From contig NZ_JBHLWI010000011.1 in NCBI RefSeq assembly GCF_042432905.1, positions 1-27,015 of the forward strand: 27,015 bases of DNA, written 5' to 3'. How positions within the stretch are numbered: the first letter of the stretch is position 1; every line of letters begins with the position of its first letter. Below, piece by piece: positions 1 through 8,243 of the stretch. The DNA is from Fontibacter flavus (GTDB lineage Bacteria > Bacteroidota > Bacteroidia > Cytophagales > Cyclobacteriaceae). Below the pieces are notes generated by a model. It worked only from the letters and a program-made list of their open reading frames with translations. It made no database searches and was not told where the DNA came from. Made by a program: the position numbers and the translations under genes.

Positions 1-37
1 AATTGCCAGTCTGATTTTTAAAAACTACCTTAGACAT
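1..37 (-). CDS. 5' end of a leftward gene, possibly a transposase (partial)
   Basis: An ATG at 37-35 on the minus strand opens a frame that stays open for 12 codons to the window edge and reads MSKVVFKNQTGN. It lies beyond the clpB terminator, so it would be a separate transcript. The opening resembles the N-termini I recall for IS1182-like transposases of Bacteroidota, which often begin with a KVVFK-type stretch, but 12 residues cannot establish a family. A hairpin lies just upstream of the start. It could equally be an unrelated gene or a chance start. Confidence 0.35.
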   Translation of the reverse strand, partial: MSKVVFKNQTGN

Positions 38-54
38 TGTTGTATTTTGTTCAA

Positions 55-76
55 CTCTAAAATAATAATTTTAGAG
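55..76. repeat. 9-bp perfect inverted repeat with 4-nt loop
   Basis: CTCTAAAAT at 55-63 and ATTTTAGAG at 68-76 are perfect inverted copies separated by AATA. The hairpin lies 18 nt upstream of the leftward start codon at 37. A further weak outer pairing (TTGTT/AACAA) could extend it. There is no adjacent T-run in either direction, so it is not a classical terminator. Such hairpins close to transposase starts in insertion sequences can block read-through expression; whether this is one is inference. Confidence 0.5.
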
Positions 77-88
77 AAGATCAACAAT

Positions 89-120
89 AAAAAAAGGGTG
101 TCTCGACTTTTCGGACACCC
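89..120 (-). terminator. Rho-independent terminator of clpB
   Basis: Read on the minus strand, GGGTGTC (120-114), an 11-nt loop and GACACCC (102-96) form a 7-bp GC-rich stem followed by seven U. It lies about 30 nt beyond the clpB stop codon. Confidence 0.85.
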
Positions 121-149
121 CCTTTTCATTAAGACATAAAATTTTAAGA

Positions 150-2762
150 TTAAACATCAACTGTATCTACATTCTTGAAGTAAACCTGTTTGTCTACATC
201 CAAATCCACCAATACAGCAGAATCACTTTTAATATATCCTGCCAATATCTGCTTGGAAAGCTCATTCAGCACCAATCTTTGCATTGTCCTCTTCAGTGGT
301 CTTGCGCCAAACTGAGGATCAAACCCAACTTCACCTAGGTAATCCAGTACCTCTTGGGTTGCTTCAATTTCAATATTGGCCTCAGATAGCCTTTTCTGGA
401 TTTCCCTCCATTGGATATCAACGATTTTCCTGGTCACTTCTTTATTCAATGGCTCGAACATGATCGTTTCATCTATCCTGTTGAGAAACTCTGGTCTTAC
501 AGATTTCTTCAGTAGATCATAGACTTCCCTTTTAGTCTTTCCCATAATCTCTTCCTTATTCCATTCCTCCATTTCGGCAAACCTTTCCTGGATCAAATGA
601 GAACCAATATTGGTAGTCAGGATGATGATGGTGTTTTTGAAATTGGCGATTCGGCCTTTATTATCTGTCAACCTACCATCATCCAACACTTGCAGCAGGA
701 TATTGAATACATCCGGATGGGCTTTTTCAATCTCATCCAAAAGTACCACTGAGTATGGCTTTCTTCTCACCGCTTCAGTCAATTGCCCCCCTTCATCATA
801 TCCCACATATCCAGGAGGCGCTCCTACCAGTCTGCTGACTGAATGCCTTTCCTGGTATTCAGACATGTCTATTCTGACCATGGCATTTTCATCATTGAAG
901 AGGTACTCTGCCAGAGCTTTGGCTAATTCAGTCTTACCGACCCCTGTAGTACCCATGAATATGAATGAACCGATTGGACGCTTAGGGTCCTGAAGTCCTG
1001 CCCTGCTTCTTCTTACTGCATCTGACAGTGCGATAATTGCCTCTTTTTGGCCGGCTACTCTTCTACCTAGTTCTTCCTCCAAATGCAGTAGTTTCTCCCT
1101 TTCACTCTGAATCATCCTGGACAATGGAATTCCTGTCCATTTGGAAACCACAGCTGCAATATCTTCATTATCCACCTCTTCTTTCAGAAGGGGTGACCCT
1201 TCCTGCATTTGCATGAGTTGGGATTGGTATTCCTCCAGCTTCTTCTCCGCTTCTACTATCTTACCATAACGGATTTCTGCTACTTTACCGAAATCACCTG
1301 CTCTTTCGGCCTGTTCAGCTTCAAGTTTTAATTTGTCGATATTTTCTTTTTCGGTTCGAATCCCGGTGATTACAGACTTTTCACTTTCCCATTTGGCTTT
1401 GACGCTTTGCCTCTTTTCAGATAAATCAGCTATTTCCTTGCTCAATACCGCCTCTTTATCCTTATTATTTTCGCGACGGATAGCCTCTCTTTCAATCTCC
1501 AATTGCATGATTCTCCTATTGAGCTCATCGAGTTCCTGAGGCAAAGAATCTATCTCCATTCTAAGTTTGGCAGCAGCTTCATCCATCAAGTCAATTGCTT
1601 TGTCCGGTAAGAATCTATCTGAAATATATCTTTGAGAAAGTTCTACTGCAGCGATGACTGCATCATCTTTGATCCTTACCCCATGGTGAAGTTCGTACTT
1701 ATCTTTAATACCTCTCAGGATAGAAATGGCATCAGCAGCATCCGGCTCATCTACCATTACTGCCTGAAACCTCCTCTCCAAAGCCTTATCTTTTTCGATG
1801 TATTTCTGATATTCCTTTAAGGTCGTGGCACCTATAGCATGCAGTTCGCCTCTAGCCAGTGCAGGCTTAAGCAAGTTGGCTGCATCCATCGCACCTTCTC
1901 CCCCACCTCCAGCACCAATCAACGTATGAATCTCGTCGATAAAGAGGATAATCTCTCCTTCAGAATCAGACACTTCCTTGATTACCGCCTTTAGCCTTTC
2001 CTCAAACTCCCCTTTGTACTTAGCTCCTGCTACCAATAAACCCATATCCAAAGAGATCAGCGTTTTTGATTTCAGATTTTCAGGAACGTCACCACTGACA
2101 ATTCTTTGAGCTAAGCCCTCTACAATGGCTGTCTTACCTACCCCTGGTTCACCCAAAAGAATGGGGTTGTTTTTGGTTCTTCGTGCCAATATCTGTAGCA
2201 CTCTCCTGATTTCTTCATCTCTGCCAATTACTGGGTCAATTTTCCCCTTTTTGGCCAGCTCGTTAAGGTTTTTGGAATATTTTTCCAAAGCCCTATACTT
2301 TGATTCTGCATTTTGATCTGTCACTTTATTTCCTTTTCTTAATTCCTTAATTGCTTCAATCAGAGGCTTTTCTGCTAAACCTTGATCTTTTAATAACTGC
2401 CCTGTTTTGTCCCCTACAGCCAAAATAGAGAGGATCAAATGCTCAATAGCCACAAATTCATCTCCAAATGTCTTGAGATATTCCTTTGCTTTGACCAAAA
2501 CCTGATTGCTTGAATTGGAAAGGTAAGGTTGTTGTCCACTGACTTTGGGGTAACCTTTGATAAGCTCTTCAAGCTTTTGGCCCACCAATCCCTTGTTTAC
2601 TGATAATTTCTTAAATAAAAAATCAGTCACGTTTTCATCTTCTGAAAGAATTCCCTTCAGGATATGTGCCGGCTCTATCGCCTGCTGCTGCTCTGCCATT
2701 GCCAACTCAGCGGCTTTCTGAATAGCCTCCTGTGACTTGATGGTAAATTGATTGAAATCCAT
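150..2762 (-). CDS. clpB: ATP-dependent disaggregase ClpB (Hsp100)
   Basis: ClpB is a cytoplasmic hexameric AAA+ machine that works with DnaK/DnaJ/GrpE to pull proteins out of aggregates after heat stress. The 870 residues match the usual length (about 860). Visible in order are a Clp N domain (1-145), AAA-1 with Walker A GEPGVGKT at 204-211 and Walker B ending in DE at 276-277, a coiled-coil middle domain (about 405-525) that separates ClpB from ClpA and ClpC, then AAA-2 with Walker A GTTGVGKT at 604-611, pore loop GYVGYDEGG at 651-659 and Walker B LLDE at 674-677. All key residues are intact. It is monocistronic, with its own terminator. I could not recognise a CIRCE element or a clear heat-shock operator upstream, so its regulation is not visible here. 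Confidence 0.98.
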   Translation of the reverse strand: MDFNQFTIKSQEAIQKAAELAMAEQQQAIEPAHILKGILSEDENVTDFLFKKLSVNKGLVGQKLEELIKGYPKVSGQQPYLSNSSNQVLVKAKEYLKTFGDEFVAIEHLILSILAVGDKTGQLLKDQGLAEKPLIEAIKELRKGNKVTDQNAESKYRALEKYSKNLNELAKKGKIDPVIGRDEEIRRVLQILARRTKNNPILLGEPGVGKTAIVEGLAQRIVSGDVPENLKSKTLISLDMGLLVAGAKYKGEFEERLKAVIKEVSDSEGEIILFIDEIHTLIGAGGGGEGAMDAANLLKPALARGELHAIGATTLKEYQKYIEKDKALERRFQAVMVDEPDAADAISILRGIKDKYELHHGVRIKDDAVIAAVELSQRYISDRFLPDKAIDLMDEAAAKLRMEIDSLPQELDELNRRIMQLEIEREAIRRENNKDKEAVLSKEIADLSEKRQSVKAKWESEKSVITGIRTEKENIDKLKLEAEQAERAGDFGKVAEIRYGKIVEAEKKLEEYQSQLMQMQEGSPLLKEEVDNEDIAAVVSKWTGIPLSRMIQSEREKLLHLEEELGRRVAGQKEAIIALSDAVRRSRAGLQDPKRPIGSFIFMGTTGVGKTELAKALAEYLFNDENAMVRIDMSEYQERHSVSRLVGAPPGYVGYDEGGQLTEAVRRKPYSVVLLDEIEKAHPDVFNILLQVLDDGRLTDNKGRIANFKNTIIILTTNIGSHLIQERFAEMEEWNKEEIMGKTKREVYDLLKKSVRPEFLNRIDETIMFEPLNKEVTRKIVDIQWREIQKRLSEANIEIEATQEVLDYLGEVGFDPQFGARPLKRTMQRLVLNELSKQILAGYIKSDSAVLVDLDVDKQVYFKNVDTVDV

Positions 2763-2916
2763 GGTTATAGTTGGTTATATTTATGCAGATGGTTTTAATC
2801 TACTTTTACGACAATACCTTTCCATCAAATTATTCACCAAAGAAAAAACCAGTGAAAAAACTGCAATTTTGTCCGTGAAACATTAAAAAAAATGAAAATA
2901 TAGGACTTTTTGACAT

Positions 2917-2957
2917 AAAAAAACCATCACTCTCTTACAAGTGATGGCAGTTTTTTT
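2917..2957 (-). terminator. Terminator of the coiled-coil gene (bidirectional-capable)
   Basis: CCATCACT (2924-2931) and AGTGATGG (2940-2947) form an 8-bp perfect stem. It is flanked by seven A at 2917-2923 and seven T at 2951-2957, so it can terminate in both directions. The natural client is the leftward gene ending at 2982; the next leftward gene, clpB, starts at 2762. Confidence 0.85.
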
Positions 2958-2981
2958 CAAGAGAAAAAAGGAATACCCAAA

Positions 2982-3446
2982 TCAATTACGGCTGAGCCTA
3001 TCTATTTCTCTTTGGTACTTATTTACCTCTACATCTGCTTGCTGAACTAGAATTTCGGTCTTTTTAATAGCCAGTTCCATTTTAGAAAGTTGCACTCCGG
3101 AAGTTTTGGACTTCTGCAGAGCCTTTTCATATTTTAGGTTTTGTTTGGCAAGTTTAATCTCAGCTTTTTGTTTCTTATTAAGTGCCTTATCATGATTTTT
3201 GATGGCCTTATCCAGACTTTTGACTCTTTTTTGCTCTTCCTTCTCAGCCGCAGCAGCCTGCTTTTCCATCTTCTTAGCCTGCTTCATTTCAGCCTTTTCC
3301 TGGGCCAAAATTCTTCTTTCTTCTTTCTCTGCTTGCTTTGCTTCTTTCATTTCCTGTTTAGTTTTTTCCGCTTCTTGCTGAGCGGCGACAGAATTAGACA
3401 GAAATAAGAAACCAATTAGAAATACATACAAAGCATATTTAGACAT
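2982..3446 (-). CDS. Secreted lysine/glutamate-rich coiled-coil protein, function unknown
   Basis: This 154-residue protein starts with a clear Sec signal peptide: a positive start, a hydrophobic core at residues 5-18 and an AxA-type site after VAA at about 22. The rest is almost entirely K, E, A and Q in heptad-like patterns, predicting one long charged alpha-helical coiled coil (about 23-150) that would sit in the periplasm. There is no lipobox cysteine, transmembrane anchor or recognisable catalytic motif. Low-complexity proteins of this kind are common in Bacteroidota but have no assigned role I can name. The gene stands alone between two leftward/rightward neighbours and has its own terminator. 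The opposite strand also has open frames, a by-product of the repetitive codons. Certain as a gene, unknown as to function. Confidence 0.8.
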   Translation of the reverse strand: MSKYALYVFLIGFLFLSNSVAAQQEAEKTKQEMKEAKQAEKEERRILAQEKAEMKQAKKMEKQAAAAEKEEQKRVKSLDKAIKNHDKALNKKQKAEIKLAKQNLKYEKALQKSKTSGVQLSKMELAIKKTEILVQQADVEVNKYQREIDRLSRN

Positions 3447-3606
3447 ATGAAAACATTTTTATTGTTGAGAAAACAAAAGGTTAATTTTTATTTTAGTCCT
3501 TTTGACTTTTTTATTTTTTTTAGTAATCAAAACATTTATTTTTACTTCAATTGAACCACCCCAAAACAAAGATTAATATTACATTGCTTTTTATTAAAAA
3601 CAAAAT

Positions 3607-6600
3607 ATGGATCTCCAGTTCGCCAATAACACCTTTGCTATACCAGTATTTCTAACCAGTTTACTTTTTATAGCACTGGCTGTTTATTCATTTCGCCAAT
3701 CCAATCAGGCTGGTGAAAAATATTTTTCTTTTTTAATGATAAGCTGTTTCTTGTATTCCTTCTTTTATGGAATAGAATTATTTGGCACAAACACTGACAC
3801 CATCAAACTATTTTATCTACTTGAATTCGTTGGCGGGGTCTATGTATCTCCTCTTTTGGTACTATTTGTTCTTAAATATTCAGATAAATCAAAATATTTA
3901 ACATCTCAATGGTTGGGAATACTTTTTGGAATTTCAACATTTTTTCTGATTATGGTCTTGACCAATGATTTCCATAACCTCTTTTATTTCGAAATTTCAT
4001 CAAAATTCAATTCCTATTTCCTTGCTGTATCCACTGAACCTTCCATCCTTTATTGGCTTTATGCCGGCTACAATTCTCTTTTGATTATCATCGCTAATTT
4101 ATTGCTGACAAGAATGCTGTTTTCTGTACCTGATGTATATAAAGGCCAGGTTTTCATCATGCTAATAGGAACCATCATGCCTTGGATTGCATATATTTCT
4201 GTAGTTTTCGGCTATTATCCTTACGGCCTTGACCCAGTACCTTTCATGCTTGCTGTTAGTGGATTCATGCTGTTCTGGTCATTGTTCAGATATAAACTTT
4301 TCAAAATCAATCCTATTGCCTTTAGAACTATTTTTGACAATCTCTCTGACGGAATCCTTATAATCGATGATGTTGACAGCATCATCGCCATGAACAAAAA
4401 GGGACATTTGTTGATCAAAAACTACGTTCCTAAAGGAAAAATATCCAACATCAAAGAGTTCCAGTTTTTCTGGCCAGAATTACTAGATCTTTTCTCTAAT
4501 GAAAACCCTAAAAAATCATTGGAGTTTTATCTTAAATCAGAAAACAGTTATTACCTGGCTTTCCTGAAAAATATTGAAAACAACCAAGAAGATAGCGGCA
4601 ACAACGTCAAATATCTTTTTTTCAGAGACATCACCAACCAAAAGCTTGCTGAAGAGAAAATCCGTGCCAATGAACAAAAGCTCCAAAAAATCAACACAAG
4701 CTTACTGAGAAATGAGAAAATGCTCACTTCTATTGCTTTTGCGACAAAAGAACTTTTATCCAATTCAGATTTTCAAAGAGCTACCCAAAAAGCCATTACA
4801 ATTTTGGGAGATGGAGCAGGAGCTGACAGGGCTTATCTCTTCGAAAATTCATTGGACGAAGAAGGCAATTATTTCAGCTCCCAAAGATTCGAATGGAGTG
4901 GCTTAGGTGTAGAATCAGAAATCGATAACCCAAACCTCCAGGGCTTACCGATCAGTGTTTTCGGTGAATCGATGACTTTCCTTTTGGAAAATGAAATTTA
5001 CTTCAATATCGTTTCTCAAATTGAAGATGATGGACTTAAAGGGCTCCTTGAAAGTCAGGAAATCAAATCTATTCTTCTGATTCCAATTTTTGTGGAAAAA
5101 AGATTCTGGGGATTTGTAGGCTTCGATGACTGTCATAAAGAAAGAGAATGGAGTGAAGCTGAAACAGCCCTTTTGATCAGCTTTGCTGAAAGTATTTCCA
5201 ATGCAATTGAAAGGAAAAACATGGAGCAAAACCTGAGACTTTCAATGCAGCAGGCAAATGAAGCCAGTATAGCAAAATCAGAATTTCTGGCAAACATGAG
5301 CCATGAAATCAGGACACCTCTAAATGGCGTGATCGGATTTTCTGACTTGTTAATGAAAACTGAACTCGACAAAACTCAGAAGGAATTCCTCAAATCAATT
5401 ATTCAATCAGGCAATCTGCTTCTGGACATTATCAATGATGTACTGGATTTTTCAAAAATTGAAGCGGGAAAACTGGAACTAAGTCCAACCAATGTCAGTC
5501 TGGTCAAATTGGCCCATGAATCACTCAAATTGGTGGAGCCAACTATAGAAGAAAAAGGTCTTGAACTGAAAGTTTCCTTAGATCCATTATTACCAAAAAG
5601 TGTGGTTGTAGATGCTACCAGAATCAAACAAGTATTGATCAACCTACTGGGAAATGCAGCCAAATTCACCCAAAAGGGAGAGATAGAGTTATCGATTTTA
5701 AAACTTGGGGAGTCTGAAAACGGTCAAACAGTTGATCTTGAATTCGCCGTTAGGGATACTGGCATCGGAATTTCAAAAGAAAAGGAACAAGTAATTTTTG
5801 AAGCATTTGCACAGGAAGACAATTCCACGACTAGGAAATACGGAGGAACAGGACTAGGGCTTACTATCAGTAATAAGATTTTAAATCTGATGGACAGCCG
5901 ATTGGAACTGAAAACAAAACTCGGGGCAGGAAGTCGCTTTTCCTTTGCGATTACATTGGCAGTTGGGGAAGCGGAAGAAGAGGTTAAGCCAAAAATTTCA
6001 GAAAGAGAAACAACCCAGAAAATCAGTTCACCTATCGATGCCAACGAAGGGCATCCCGCCTATCAAGATCTGAAAATTTTGTTGGTGGACGATAATCCTG
6101 TAAACATGCTACTGGCAAAGACTATTGTCAAAAACCTTTTGCCTAAATCCAAGATATTGGAAGCTAAAAATGGTAGGGAAGCTGTGGAATTTTTTTCAGT
6201 TGAAAATCCCTCTATGATTTTCATGGATATTCAAATGCCTGAAATGAGTGGGTATGAAGCTACTTCTGAAATCAGAAGATTGGAAAACAATCAAAAACGA
6301 ACGCCAATCGTTGCCCTTACTGCAGGAACAGTAAAAGGAGAATTTGAAAGATGTATTCAAGTAGGAATGGATAATTACTTATCCAAACCGGTTGTAGTAG
6401 CTGACATTCAGGAGATGTTGGAAAAGTACCTTGGCAACGGTAAACCTAAAAAGGAGAAGAAGGTATTATCAAGACTGGAGGAATTCAGAAAATCAGACCC
6501 TGAATTTTTCAGGCAGTTGCTGGAGGTTAGCATGCAAAATATAGAAAAGCTAAAGCAGGAACTTATTGAAAATCTCGAAAAGAAAAACCTTAAATCCATC

Positions 6601-6789
6601 AAACAATCCTGTCATGCTATTAAAGGTGTAGCCTTAAATCTGGATTTTACCAAATTGGCCGAATCATGTGCCGCTATAGAAAGCCTTGAAGAAATAGAGT
6701 CTCCTACACATCAGAAAACATTCGATGAAATCATGAAACTAACGGATTCCACTTTGGATAATTTAAAATCTGAATTGGAAAAGGCATAA
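3607..6789 (+). CDS. Orphan hybrid histidine kinase: 7TM-PAS-GAF-HisKA-HATPase-REC-Hpt
   Basis: This 1060-residue membrane sensor carries a whole phosphorelay in one chain. The N-terminal 230 residues form seven hydrophobic segments of the 7TMR-HisK type. A PAS-like region (about 235-345) is followed by a short coiled coil, a GAF domain (about 375-545), and a HisKA dimerisation domain with phospho-acceptor His566 in SHEIRTPLNG. The ATPase domain has the N-box Asn683, the DTGIG box at 717-721 and a second glycine box GGTGLG at 746-751. The receiver domain has acidic Asp828-Asp829 and phospho-acceptor Asp874 in FMDIQMPEMSG. The C-terminal Hpt domain has His1003 in HAIKGVALNL. All catalytic residues are present. 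No response regulator is adjacent, so phosphate must pass to a regulator encoded elsewhere. The ligand is unknown. It ends in a terminator shared with the convergent dipeptidase gene. Confidence 0.95.
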   Translation: MDLQFANNTFAIPVFLTSLLFIALAVYSFRQSNQAGEKYFSFLMISCFLYSFFYGIELFGTNTDTIKLFYLLEFVGGVYVSPLLVLFVLKYSDKSKYLTSQWLGILFGISTFFLIMVLTNDFHNLFYFEISSKFNSYFLAVSTEPSILYWLYAGYNSLLIIIANLLLTRMLFSVPDVYKGQVFIMLIGTIMPWIAYISVVFGYYPYGLDPVPFMLAVSGFMLFWSLFRYKLFKINPIAFRTIFDNLSDGILIIDDVDSIIAMNKKGHLLIKNYVPKGKISNIKEFQFFWPELLDLFSNENPKKSLEFYLKSENSYYLAFLKNIENNQEDSGNNVKYLFFRDITNQKLAEEKIRANEQKLQKINTSLLRNEKMLTSIAFATKELLSNSDFQRATQKAITILGDGAGADRAYLFENSLDEEGNYFSSQRFEWSGLGVESEIDNPNLQGLPISVFGESMTFLLENEIYFNIVSQIEDDGLKGLLESQEIKSILLIPIFVEKRFWGFVGFDDCHKEREWSEAETALLISFAESISNAIERKNMEQNLRLSMQQANEASIAKSEFLANMSHEIRTPLNGVIGFSDLLMKTELDKTQKEFLKSIIQSGNLLLDIINDVLDFSKIEAGKLELSPTNVSLVKLAHESLKLVEPTIEEKGLELKVSLDPLLPKSVVVDATRIKQVLINLLGNAAKFTQKGEIELSILKLGESENGQTVDLEFAVRDTGIGISKEKEQVIFEAFAQEDNSTTRKYGGTGLGLTISNKILNLMDSRLELKTKLGAGSRFSFAITLAVGEAEEEVKPKISERETTQKISSPIDANEGHPAYQDLKILLVDDNPVNMLLAKTIVKNLLPKSKILEAKNGREAVEFFSVENPSMIFMDIQMPEMSGYEATSEIRRLENNQKRTPIVALTAGTVKGEFERCIQVGMDNYLSKPVVVADIQEMLEKYLGNGKPKKEKKVLSRLEEFRKSDPEFFRQLLEVSMQNIEKLKQELIENLEKKNLKSIKQSCHAIKGVALNLDFTKLAESCAAIESLEEIESPTHQKTFDEIMKLTDSTLDNLKSELEKA

Positions 6790-6821
6790 AAAAAGAGGGA
6801 GCTTGAACTCCCTCTTTTTTT
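6788..6821. terminator. Bidirectional terminator between hybrid kinase and dipeptidase
   Basis: GAGGGAG (6795-6801) and CTCCCTC (6808-6814) form a perfect 7-bp stem with a 6-nt loop. Seven A precede it and seven T follow it. It lies between two convergent stop codons, so it can end both transcripts. Confidence 0.9.
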
Positions 6822-6825
6822 ATGA

Positions 6826-8067
6826 TTAACTTTTTGCTGCTGCTTCCACTTCTTTCCAGACCCGGAAGAAGTTTTTAGAACATATTTTTTCAATATCCGC
6901 TCTTGAATATCCTCGCTTCAATAATTCTGCTATGATATTAGGATACATGGAAGCATCTTTAAGACCCTCTGGCAAGGTGTCTCCTACGCCATCGAAATCA
7001 GAACCTAGTCCTACATAATCTATCCCCACCAAATTAACCACATGATCAATATGGTCTACTACCCTAGAGACATGGACCACAGGCTTTTTGTCAGCAGTGT
7101 ATGCCCGAATATATTCCTGGGCAGACTCATCTCTATAGGTAAGATTATTTTCCTTTAACCATTCTTGGATATGCGCTCTATTGGCTGCATTTGCTTCAGA
7201 GTAAGCTTGATCCAAAAAGCTGCCGCCGAAGGTAATCATTACCATCCCTTTCTTTTCTGCAAGTTTTTGAATAATCTCATCTGATACATTTCTTTCAAAA
7301 CCTGGTGTAAAAGAACGCGCTGAGCTATGTGTTGCTACAATTGGGGCTTCACTGATCTCTGCAACATCGAAGAATGTTTTATCGGTGATATGGGAAACAT
7401 CTATGATCATACCCAAACGGTTCATTTCCTTTACTACTTGCTTACCAAATTCACTCAAACCTCCGTGGGTCTCCACATCATCATAGGAAGAATCGCCTAC
7501 AAGATTATCTTTTCCGTGTGTCAAAGTCATATACCTGATACCACGGCTGTAAAAGTATTCTACATTACTGAGGTCATCTTCAATGGCAGCAGCATTTTCA
7601 ATGCCCATTGGAAGAGATAGCAGACCTTTCTTAAAATTTGCCTCAATATCTTCAGGAGACCTTGCCAAAGCCAATTTATCCGGCCACGTTTCCACCAATC
7701 TTTCCACCATCATGATCAGGGTGTCGGCCAAAACTTTGGCTCCTCCTTTTTCCTGATAAGATGCTGCAATATAAATAGCCATAAATGGCGCATCTACCCC
7801 ACCTTCCTTTGCTCGCACATAGTCGATGTTGCCCTCATTACTTCTTGTCATAAAGTCGAAAACTTCCCCATTTAGGTCATTCCCACTATTATACATCCTC
7901 AAAGGAAAGTCCATATGGCCATCGACAATAATGGTGCTTTGGGCAATTTCTTTGGCGATTTCCAATCTTTCTTCATCAGTCATGGCGGTATAATCCACTG
8001 AGATAGGTTTTTCCCCACAACTGTATAGAAGGCCTGCTGCCAATAAGCTGAAAATAGTTTTTCTCAT
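6826..8067 (-). CDS. Membrane dipeptidase family M19, lipoprotein
   Basis: M19 enzymes are di-zinc hydrolases that cleave dipeptides, including D-amino-acid-containing ones. The 413-residue protein has a lipoprotein signal with lipobox YSC and acylated Cys17, so it is probably anchored in the periplasm or outer membrane. Candidate metal ligands are present: His51 and Asp53 in DGHMDFP, the bridging Glu157 in GIENAAAIE, His226 in DVSH and His247 in ATHSSARSF, plus GSDFDG near the C-terminus. The usual DGHNDLP/DGHVDLP box reads DGHMDFP here, which keeps the ligands. Peptide recycling or nutrient uptake is the likely job, with the substrate unknown. It is divergent from the esterase gene, separated by 176 nt if that gene starts at 8244. 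Confidence 0.93.
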   Translation of the reverse strand: MRKTIFSLLAAGLLYSCGEKPISVDYTAMTDEERLEIAKEIAQSTIIVDGHMDFPLRMYNSGNDLNGEVFDFMTRSNEGNIDYVRAKEGGVDAPFMAIYIAASYQEKGGAKVLADTLIMMVERLVETWPDKLALARSPEDIEANFKKGLLSLPMGIENAAAIEDDLSNVEYFYSRGIRYMTLTHGKDNLVGDSSYDDVETHGGLSEFGKQVVKEMNRLGMIIDVSHITDKTFFDVAEISEAPIVATHSSARSFTPGFERNVSDEIIQKLAEKKGMVMITFGGSFLDQAYSEANAANRAHIQEWLKENNLTYRDESAQEYIRAYTADKKPVVHVSRVVDHIDHVVNLVGIDYVGLGSDFDGVGDTLPEGLKDASMYPNIIAELLKRGYSRADIEKICSKNFFRVWKEVEAAAKS

Positions 8068-8243
8068 AATTTCAAAGGTTAAGTCTTCAAATTAAACTTT
8101 TCCAAATATTCTTTTCTCTGAAGATTTATAAACGGTCATAAACTTTGTTGAAAAAGGAAAAAGCTCCGTTTATGTAATTAGTGGAAAATCGAAAAAATGA
8201 AATTCAATTTTTAAGTATATTCATCTGTCCACTTAAACAAGCT

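Noticed and set aside
610..993. Open frame on the opposite strand of clpB (127 codons)
   Set aside because: It runs antisense to the conserved AAA-2 domain of clpB, and has no family features.
3141..3407. Phe/Leu/Ser-rich open frames opposite the coiled-coil gene
   Set aside because: They arise from the repetitive Lys/Glu/Ala codons of the real gene, which has a signal peptide and terminator.
8181..8243. GTG start extending the esterase by 21 residues
   Set aside because: The extension buries the lipoprotein signal peptide; ATG 8244 gives an ordinary lipobox start.
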